From positions 1 through 22,325 of the forward strand of contig CAYMST010000055.1 of NCBI GenBank assembly GCA_964393115.1: DNA of 22,325 nt, in the 5' to 3' direction. Numbering within the stretch: the first letter of the stretch is position 1; each line of letters starts with the position of its first letter. The DNA is from CAYMST01 sp964393115. Its GTDB lineage: Bacteria; Bacteroidota; Bacteroidia; Cytophagales; Cyclobacteriaceae. The position numbers and the translations under genes were made by a program. The notes beneath the pieces were generated by a model. The model ran no database searches. It saw nothing but the letters and a program-made list of their open reading frames with translations, and was not told the origin of the DNA. This document shows, one piece after another, positions 14,471 through 20,236 of this stretch.

Positions 14471-15231
14471 AGGTATACGATAAGATACTCGACTTAAAGG
14501 CGAATGGCAAAAAAGCACTTTGCGTGCTTATTGATCCAGATTCGGTCAAGCAGGTTTCTGACTTGATGCAAGTAGTTAATATTTGTATTGAGTCAAAAGT
14601 TGATTTTATTCTGATCGGAGGAAGCTTGCTCATCGATGGTGACATTCATGACTGCATAGAGCGGGTAAAGGAGAATTGTCAAATACCAGTGATTATTTTC
14701 CCCGGAAACCACTTTCAAATAGACCGAAGTGCTGATGCTATCTTATTCCTTTCCCTTATTTCAGGACGGAACCCTGAGTTACTAATTGGCCAACATGTGA
14801 TCTCTGCGCCAATTATTAAGAAAAGTGCGCTGGAACCGATTCCAACTGGTTATATCTTAGTCAACGCCGCCAATCATACGTCAGTGAGTTACATGAGTCA
14901 CTCTATTCCCATTCCATCCAACAAACCTCAGATCACCGCAGCAACGGCTATCGCAGGTGAAATGCTTGGGCTAAAAATGATATACTTGGAAGCGGGAAGT
15001 GGCGCAAAAGAAACTGTCGATGCCAAGACCATTTCAAGCGTACGAAAGGGTATTGATATTCCAATTATGGTCGGGGGCGGTATCAACTCCAAAGAAAAAG
15101 CGCGAAGAGCTCTTGATGCTGGTGCTGATCTTATTGTGGTGGGTAACGCATTAGAAAAAGATCCTTATCTCATCGATGACATTGCCGAGACCGTTCGGTT
15201 ATGCTCTCGAAATAGTGATGTAAGCCTCTAG
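14467..15231 (+). CDS. geranylgeranylglyceryl phosphate synthase (PcrB/GGGPS family)
   Basis: A 254-residue TIM-barrel prenyltransferase that joins a polyprenyl diphosphate to sn-glycerol-1-phosphate through an ether bond, the committing step of archaeal lipids. Bacteroidota carry group II enzymes of this family, whose lipid product in these bacteria is poorly known. Visible motifs: LIDPD (21-25) for metal and diphosphate, FPGNHFQI, YLEAGSGA (173-180), VGGGINSKEKA (202-212) and the phosphate-binding IVVGNALEKDP (224-234). Length is normal. The ATG overlaps the stop of the upstream small membrane protein gene (ATGA). No UbiA-type second prenyltransferase or G1P dehydrogenase lies in the window, so the pathway must be completed elsewhere if it runs further. 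Confidence 0.92.
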   Translation: MKVYDKILDLKANGKKALCVLIDPDSVKQVSDLMQVVNICIESKVDFILIGGSLLIDGDIHDCIERVKENCQIPVIIFPGNHFQIDRSADAILFLSLISGRNPELLIGQHVISAPIIKKSALEPIPTGYILVNAANHTSVSYMSHSIPIPSNKPQITAATAIAGEMLGLKMIYLEAGSGAKETVDAKTISSVRKGIDIPIMVGGGINSKEKARRALDAGADLIVVGNALEKDPYLIDDIAETVRLCSRNSDVSL

Positions 15232-15237
15232 AAAGCG

Positions 15238-15653
15238 TTAATTCATAAAACACTTTTCCATAATGACATAGTGAATTCCTCCCTTGTCAAATTCAGTATG
15301 CGTACATACCATTCCAAATCGTTCGTAAAAGGTAGTCTTGTCTGACCTGGCATTGCACCAAATGCGTGTTATGTGGGTATCATTAAGCTGATCAAAAAAG
15401 TAGCGAAGGATTGCACTGCCGTACCCTAAGCCTTGACACTCCTTCAAGGTGGCCAGCTTTCGAAACTGTACCTCTCCATCTAAAATAAAATAAGATAAAA
15501 CAGAGATTAACCGCTCATCTCCAAATAAACCCAGGTGGTTACCATCAGAGTCATTAGAAAGTTCACATAATCAAAGGGCATATCTGGCCACATTACGCGA
15601 TGCCGCATATCCCAAGTGAGCTCATATGGGATATGTTGTATTTTAATGTTCAA
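15238..15653 (-). pseudogene. GNAT-family N-acetyltransferase with a frameshift
   Basis: Two minus-strand frames together make one ~138-residue GNAT protein. The N-terminal part starts at TTG 15653-15651 (LNIKIQHIPYELTWDMRHRVMW), runs to about 15564 and then goes out of frame, stopping at 15509-15507. The continuation in the other frame (ELSNDSDGNHLGLFGDERL from about 15564) includes the acetyl-CoA motif QGLGYGSAIL and ends at TAA 15240-15238. A single missing base near 15561-15570 would restore the gene. The full protein is small and typical of single-domain GNATs, acetylating an unknown small molecule. Either the gene is freshly broken or the draft sequence has an indel; the clean reading on both sides favours a recent event or error. 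It converges with GGGPS, leaving 6 bases between the stops. Confidence 0.82.
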
Positions 15654-15675
15654 AGCGAATATGATTAGTTCATCC

Positions 15676-15683
15676 CAAATTTA
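15676..15683 (-). promoter_or_regulatory. candidate -7 element of the GNAT gene
   Basis: TAAATTTG on the minus strand fits TAnnTTTG, about 23 bases before the TTG start at 15653. No TTTG is seen at the -33 distance. It supports TTG 15653 as the intended start and separate transcription from the lipoprotein gene upstream. Confidence 0.3.
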
Positions 15684-15701
15684 AGAAGCAAGCGGAAAAC
15701 C

Positions 15702-16607
15702 CTATTGATCAACATAAAAAACTAATCTCTCACTTGGTGAGTCGCTTTTCCAAAGGCTTAGAATGCCTTCTTCTATATTGTATTGTGTTGAACCATTAAA
15801 GAATACTGATGCTTGACTGGCAAATTCTCTCATTTCCCTACTAGTGAAAACCGCAACAGTTAGACAAACACCGTGTACAAACGAGATTTCATTTGACCCA
15901 ACCGATTCATAGTATCTGATACATGCGTCTGATAAATTGACGGAAACCTGACCCAATAGCTGACCTTCATAACTTTCTGCTTTGTTTTCCGCTAGGTAAA
16001 GTGAGCGAAGTTGTTGTTCACACGGAGGAAAAATGGTGTCCACTTCGTTTTTCACCAGTCCAATCATTTTCCAATGAGTCCCTAATAGTGGGATACTATC
16101 CATAGATGTAGAATACGCAACACGACAGTTTGATAGCTTTTCAATCGAGTTAACCTGAAAAGGTTGAGCTTCACTATGACCACCTTCATCATCAGACAGC
16201 TTTTCTTTGACTTCTCCTGAATAAATAAATTTAAGATCCACATAATAAGCCAATTCAAGGCTGAACAAACTATTCATAATACAAGGGTTGTTAACAGAAC
16301 CAATACGTGTATTCTGAAGTCTGGCTGACACACTTGGGGTATAAATTACATCTCTGAACAAATTATATATAGTAGAGTCATCCGACCCCAAAAATAAATC
16401 TCCATGTCGACTACTACGCAAGTAGACGTGCTTTCCGGGACATTCGGATACGACAGTTGCCGTATCATTCATTATGGTAGACACTGTAAGTCTGTCGGAG
16501 AAAGGTGTTACTGAGTCCATTGCGGGATTATTTTCAACAGCAGCGTCGTCATTTACACATGCTGATAACATTAGTATTACAAAGAATACAGAAAGGATAT
16601 TTTTCAT
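15702..16607 (-). CDS. lipoprotein with a META/HslJ-like C-terminal domain
   Basis: A 301-residue lipoprotein. The signal peptide ends in LMLSAC, giving lipidated Cys17, followed by an acidic Asn/Asp stretch. The middle (~35-165) has no family I recognise. The C-terminal ~130 residues follow the META (HslJ) domain plan: PLLGTHWKMIGLV at the start, a strand-rich core ending in the cysteine-containing GVCLTVAVF, a helix REMREFASQ and a closing LSLWKSDSPSERLVFYVD. META proteins are envelope proteins often linked to heat, drug or motility phenotypes, without a known biochemical activity. Several cysteines (Cys56, ~109, ~161, ~197) could form disulfides outside the cytoplasm. It follows the tandem TerB gene by 47 bases on the same strand, suggesting cotranscription. 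The domain call is by pattern and moderately sure. Confidence 0.6.
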   Translation of the reverse strand: MKNILSVFFVILMLSACVNDDAAVENNPAMDSVTPFSDRLTVSTIMNDTATVVSECPGKHVYLRSSRHGDLFLGSDDSTIYNLFRDVIYTPSVSARLQNTRIGSVNNPCIMNSLFSLELAYYVDLKFIYSGEVKEKLSDDEGGHSEAQPFQVNSIEKLSNCRVAYSTSMDSIPLLGTHWKMIGLVKNEVDTIFPPCEQQLRSLYLAENKAESYEGQLLGQVSVNLSDACIRYYESVGSNEISFVHGVCLTVAVFTSREMREFASQASVFFNGSTQYNIEEGILSLWKSDSPSERLVFYVDQ

Positions 16608-16654
16608 AGTAAGTCCAAATTAAGCAGTAAGTATACGTAATTTTTTCTTCTTGT

Positions 16655-17614
16655 CTAAGAAAGGAGTCTCTTCTTAAAGCCCTCTACGGAGATCTCTACC
16701 TCTACCAGGTTTTCTAAGTAATCAATTACCTCATGTTCTACATTCAATAAGTCCGCGGCATCTTCTATACTTTTTCTCTCTTTATCCGCATAGATGCCAT
16801 CCGCACGGCACATCAGCATGGCCCAATACAGGCTAATGCGCTGCATATTTTGGTGGGTATCTGTCACAATGCGCGAAAACAGTTTAGCAACATCACCATT
16901 CTTATAATCATAAGATCTTAGGGACTCGATGATATCAGGAGGTGTACCTGCTATTAGTGCCGTCATTTCCAACCATTCCATCTCAGAATCGGCTACTTTT
17001 CCATCAGAACCACAAATGATCAACAGCAATTGATAATATGCTTTTAAGGACTCGTAAGTGGTATAAGTATGTCCAAAATTTAACGTAACCCAAGAGTTCA
17101 TTTTATAACGAATGTCCTTATCAATTTTAATGTTTGGGGCCTCTTCTTTTACTTCAAAAAGAGCCTTTCGCATATCTGTAAGTGATCTTTCTACCTTCGT
17201 TAAGTGCTCAATGGCATGCACTTGGTACTCTGATATACCTAGCAGCTTAGCGGCCTTTTCCAGTGCAATTCGTTCCTTTTTATGAAAATTGTTATCCGCA
17301 GTTGCCATTTGCATACTATGATATATCAACAGCATCTTAATGTTAACTTCGGACTTAATATTAATCTTAGAGAGTATTTTCTCTATATCAGCATTTCTAA
17401 AATCAAAAAGCTGAAACTTTGACTCCACATGACGTGGTATGAATAGCAATTCACAGAAGTTGGTTTGCAGCCATTGATATTCCAATTCTGAAATCTCATG
17501 GTCTGCACCAGCGATGGCTAATAGTGCATACCCATAGTTTGTAATGGACTCGTCAGACACCTCGATTGTTCCAAATATGGACATGGCAACCGGAGAAAGG
17601 ACTACGTTATTCAT
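16655..17614 (-). CDS. tandem TerB-like protein
   Basis: A 319-residue all-helical soluble protein made of two related ~125-residue TerB-type domains (~25-150 and ~185-310). Each has the paired acidic motifs of the family: AGADHEISELEYQWL with MATADNNFHKKERIALEKAAKLLGIS in the first, and CGSDGKVADSEMEWL with CRADGIYADKERKSIEDAADLLNVE in the second. These Asp/Glu positions bind metal in TerB. No membrane helix or signal peptide is seen, so it is probably cytoplasmic. TerB domains occur in tellurite resistance and in proposed membrane-linked metal or stress-sensing complexes; no other ter gene lies nearby. The start is ATG at 17614. The lipoprotein gene follows after 47 bases. Confidence 0.75.
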   Translation of the reverse strand: MNNVVLSPVAMSIFGTIEVSDESITNYGYALLAIAGADHEISELEYQWLQTNFCELLFIPRHVESKFQLFDFRNADIEKILSKINIKSEVNIKMLLIYHSMQMATADNNFHKKERIALEKAAKLLGISEYQVHAIEHLTKVERSLTDMRKALFEVKEEAPNIKIDKDIRYKMNSWVTLNFGHTYTTYESLKAYYQLLLIICGSDGKVADSEMEWLEMTALIAGTPPDIIESLRSYDYKNGDVAKLFSRIVTDTHQNMQRISLYWAMLMCRADGIYADKERKSIEDAADLLNVEHEVIDYLENLVEVEISVEGFKKRLLS

Positions 17615-17672
17615 GATTCACCTGCATTTCTTATGCTCATACCAATCTAATGAATAATGCTGGAATCTATAC

Positions 17673-17688
17673 TTTATCAATCGATAAA
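17673..17688. promoter_or_regulatory. inverted repeat upstream of the TerB-like gene
   Basis: TTTATC-AATC-GATAAA is a perfect 6-bp dyad with a 4-base spacer, 59 bases before the TerB-like start. It could be an operator or a small hairpin in the leader. No known regulator is recognised. Confidence 0.25.
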
Positions 17689-17719
17689 TAACATTGTTTT
17701 TATACGAATTGGTACTTTA

Positions 17720-17744
17720 AGGTGTATTTCTGGTCAATATACCT
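17720..17744. terminator. possible hairpin downstream of the glycosyltransferase gene
   Basis: AGGTGTAT (17720-17727) and ATATACCT (17737-17744) pair over 8 positions with one wobble or mismatch depending on the strand, around a 9-base loop. It lies 25 bases after the minus-strand glycosyltransferase stop. There is no U-tract, so a terminator role is weakly supported. Confidence 0.22.
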
Positions 17745-17768
17745 GCCAAACTCATTCTATTCCTTGCC

Positions 17769-18707
17769 TTAATATCTAAATAACCGTTTACGCCAGTGCA
17801 TAATCCTTGCTAAATCTATTTTTAGGTTCAAGATTCCCAAAATAATGACTCTTTCAAAACAACTTAAACGAACTTTACGAGACCTAATTTTCTCTAGGTA
17901 CAACTTTGATACCTTCCAATGCCCGAACAATACCGCCTGCTTAAACTCATATCTTAGCCTAACATCAAGGGCTTTCTCCTCCGCAACAGATCGATTAAGT
18001 AATTCAATTTTCTCACATACCCTATAGGTTGATTCTACTTGTCGACTGTACTTAAGCAACTGATTATCAGAGTGGGACCCCCGAACACGACGGATTTTTG
18101 TCAAGACTTCATTTTGATAGGCATAGTGGTAATGTCTTGACGAGCGAATCCAAAAGTCAAAATCTTCATAGGCGAGAGATTCGTCATACCCTTGTAGCTC
18201 TGCCAGAACCTGACGTTTCATCATCATAGTAGGAGCTCGAACAATAAACCTTTGGATTAATTGCTCATACAGGTCTCCAGATGGTAATAGCTGATTGCTT
18301 TCTAAGCCTAGAGGCGTACCTCGTTCATTAATAATCTGAGCATTAGAGTAAACCACACCGCACTTATGGTTTTGCTTTTCAAAAAAAGCAACTTGACGAG
18401 CGATTCTTTCTGGAAGAAGTACATCATCAGTAGCCAGATCAATGATGTATTTCCCTTTAACTAAAGACAATGCTTGATTAAAGGATTTACAATTCCCTAG
18501 GTTAGTTTCATTGATCAAGAAGGTAAAATCATAAAAGGGTTTTAACCCATTTATCACGGCAACGCTACTGTCGACACTCGCATCATCAACAACAATAACT
18601 TCAATATTTTGATATTGCTGATTGAATACGGACTTCAAGCATTCGGAGACAAACCTATCATGATTGTAACAGAGACAAATGACCGAAACGAGAGGTGTCT
18701 CTTGCAT
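17769..18707 (-). CDS. family 2 glycosyltransferase
   Basis: A 312-residue GT-A fold enzyme transferring a sugar from a nucleotide-sugar donor, probably to an envelope or surface polysaccharide or glycoprotein. Motifs after the proposed start: PLVSVICLCYNHDRFVSE (first strand and helix), IEVIVVDDASVD (nucleotide binding), the metal-binding acidic pair in IDLATDDVLLPERIARQ, and the acceptor-side YEDFDFWIRSSR. The C-terminal ~100 residues are helical and basic. The frame is open to a GTG at 18731, but that codon lies inside a perfect terminator-like hairpin, so ATG at 18707-18705, directly before the first strand, is preferred. No other glycan genes are adjacent, so the substrate cannot be told. 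Confidence 0.88.
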   Translation of the reverse strand: MQETPLVSVICLCYNHDRFVSECLKSVFNQQYQNIEVIVVDDASVDSSVAVINGLKPFYDFTFLINETNLGNCKSFNQALSLVKGKYIIDLATDDVLLPERIARQVAFFEKQNHKCGVVYSNAQIINERGTPLGLESNQLLPSGDLYEQLIQRFIVRAPTMMMKRQVLAELQGYDESLAYEDFDFWIRSSRHYHYAYQNEVLTKIRRVRGSHSDNQLLKYSRQVESTYRVCEKIELLNRSVAEEKALDVRLRYEFKQAVLFGHWKVSKLYLEKIRSRKVRLSCFERVIILGILNLKIDLARIMHWRKRLFRY

Positions 18708-18724
18708 AGATTGTTTTTTGATAA

Positions 18725-18757
18725 AGCCCACCTCCCAAAAACGTCATGAGGTGGGCT
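18725..18757 (-). terminator. perfect 10-bp GC-rich hairpin after fabD
   Basis: AGCCCACCTC (18725-18734) and GAGGTGGGCT (18748-18757) form a perfect 10-bp stem with a 13-base loop. On the minus strand the hairpin starts 6 bases after the fabD stop and is followed by TTTATC. This fits an intrinsic terminator of fabD, or an attenuator before the glycosyltransferase gene, although the U-tract is short. Confidence 0.6.
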
Positions 18758-18763
18758 ATGAAA

Positions 18764-19636
18764 TTATACCGCGGAAACGGTCATAGAACGTTCTATTTTT
18801 TTCACTAGGCCTTGAAGTACCTTTCCTGGGCCGCACTCAACAAACTCTAAAGCACCGTCCCCAATCATATTCTGCACACTTTGTGTCCACCTCACCGCAC
18901 CAGTCAGTTGTGACACTAAATTTGTCTTAATCTCGGTGATGTCTGTATGTGGGAGAGCGTCAAAGTTTTGGTAAACAGGACATATTGGCGCATTGAAATT
19001 GGTGTTTTCAATGGCAATCGCCAATTCCTCTCTCGCAGACTCCATCAACGGAGAATGAAAAGCTCCTCCAACAGGCAATGGAAGGGCACGCTTCGCACCT
19101 TCTTCTTTTGCTTTCTCACAAGCTGCAGTGATACCACTTGTAGATCCAGAAATCACTAACTGTCCCGGACAGTTGTAATTCGCCGCCACTACTACGTCGT
19201 CGATACCGGCACAAATCTCCTCTACCATCTCATCTGATAAACCAAGAATGGCAGCCATAGTACCTGGAGTTACCTCGCATGCTTTCTGCATAGCCGCAGC
19301 ACGTTGGGCAACTAGTTTTAGACCATCTTCGAATGACAAAGCATTGCTAGCAACAAGGGCAGAAAACTCCCCTAAGCTATGTCCAGCTACCATAGCAGGC
19401 TCAAAACTCTCCTGCATTTTTGCTAACACTACCGAATGTAGGTAAATAGCAGGTTGTGTCACATTGGTTTGCTTAAGTTCTTCATCAGTTCCTTCAAACA
19501 TCACCTTGGTTATGTCGAAACCTAAAATTTCATTAGCACTGTCAAACATTGACTTGGCCTTGCTACTACCTTCATAAAGGTCTTTACCCATCCCTGGAAA
19601 CTGAGCACCTTGCCCAGGAAAAACATATGCTTTCAT
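18764..19636 (-). CDS. fabD: malonyl-CoA:ACP transacylase
   Basis: FabD moves malonyl groups from CoA to acyl carrier protein, supplying the extender unit for fatty acid synthesis in the cytoplasm. The 290-residue length is standard. Visible residues: FPGQGAQ (Gln9) for the oxyanion hole, nucleophile Ser87 in AGHSLGEFSALV, Arg112 in QRAAAMQKA that binds the malonyl carboxylate, and catalytic His194 in GGAFHSPLM. The C-terminus FVECGPGKVLQGLVKKI is typical. The frame extends two codons to a TTG, but the ATG at 19636-19634 gives the usual MKAYVFPGQG start. A strong promoter match lies upstream and a perfect hairpin follows, so it is probably a single-gene transcript; no other fab gene is adjacent. 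Confidence 0.97.
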   Translation of the reverse strand: MKAYVFPGQGAQFPGMGKDLYEGSSKAKSMFDSANEILGFDITKVMFEGTDEELKQTNVTQPAIYLHSVVLAKMQESFEPAMVAGHSLGEFSALVASNALSFEDGLKLVAQRAAAMQKACEVTPGTMAAILGLSDEMVEEICAGIDDVVVAANYNCPGQLVISGSTSGITAACEKAKEEGAKRALPLPVGGAFHSPLMESAREELAIAIENTNFNAPICPVYQNFDALPHTDITEIKTNLVSQLTGAVRWTQSVQNMIGDGALEFVECGPGKVLQGLVKKIERSMTVSAV

Positions 19637-19715
19637 CCACAAACTAATTTTCTCACAAATATTTTTGCGCAGCCACTAAACACTCACGGAGTGAAGCTTA
19701 GAAAACTTACATCAG

Positions 19716-19745
19716 CAAATCTAAGAATCAACAGGTTATAACAAA
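19716..19745 (-). promoter_or_regulatory. candidate fabD promoter
   Basis: On the minus strand TTTG (19745-19742), an 18-base spacer and TAGATTTG (19723-19716) match the Bacteroidota consensus TTTG/TAnnTTTG in full. It is the best promoter match in the window. The fabD ATG lies about 80 bases downstream, leaving a leader of roughly 70 bases. Confidence 0.55.
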
Positions 19746-19843
19746 TAACTAATGTGGTTTAAACTAAACTTATCAATCAAATTGGAATTTTAATGAATCC
19801 ATGAATAATACCATCTATAGATTATGGAAGTAGTCGATCTAGC

Positions 19844-20236
19844 CTAATCCAAAAACCGACTTTTCAACTCGGGCGTAGGCATCATGCATGATTCTTTTTT
19901 TCCAAACCAGGTATATCGGTGTTTGGCAATCCAAGAGTAAATAGCATCTCTTAAAACCTTTGGTATAATCCAAAATACTTGGGTCAAATACCACCAGCCA
20001 CCAATAAGTCGCAATACTTGTAAGACAGCACTGCTTTTATTCAAAATCTTATCCTCATCAAATAAAATGAAGGAGTCTAGGTCTTGATTAGACTTTCCAA
20101 AAGTGGCCAATTTTTCTTCAGCATAGGCCGACTGCAAAGAGGCAAACCGAAAGATGGCTTGCTTGTCAATTTTAATGACAAACTGTACAGATCCTTCACA
20201 TAGATTACAAACACCATCAAAAAATATTACTTTCAT
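19844..20236 (-). CDS. DCC-family thiol-disulfide oxidoreductase-like protein (DUF393)
   Basis: A 130-residue protein of the DCC (DUF393) family, thioredoxin-like proteins named after their conserved Asp-Cys-Cys residues. The motif FFDGVCNLC (Asp7, Cys10, Cys13) opens the protein, followed by family-typical FASLQSAYAEEKL and FILFDEDKILNKSSAVLQVLRLIGG. A hydrophobic aromatic segment near ~90-105 may touch the membrane. The C-terminus (HRYTWFGKKESC) is typical. Activity is assumed from the motif. The frame extends 8 codons upstream, but ATG at 20236-20234 overlaps the stop of the upstream secreted-protein gene as ATGA, so it is the likely start and the two are coupled. Confidence 0.88.
   Translation of the reverse strand: MKVIFFDGVCNLCEGSVQFVIKIDKQAIFRFASLQSAYAEEKLATFGKSNQDLDSFILFDEDKILNKSSAVLQVLRLIGGWWYLTQVFWIIPKVLRDAIYSWIAKHRYTWFGKKESCMMPTPELKSRFLD

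Noticed and set aside
16655..17614. Tellurite-resistance or Ter defence cluster
   Set aside because: Only a TerB-like protein is present; no TerC, TerD, TerY or other Ter components lie within the window.
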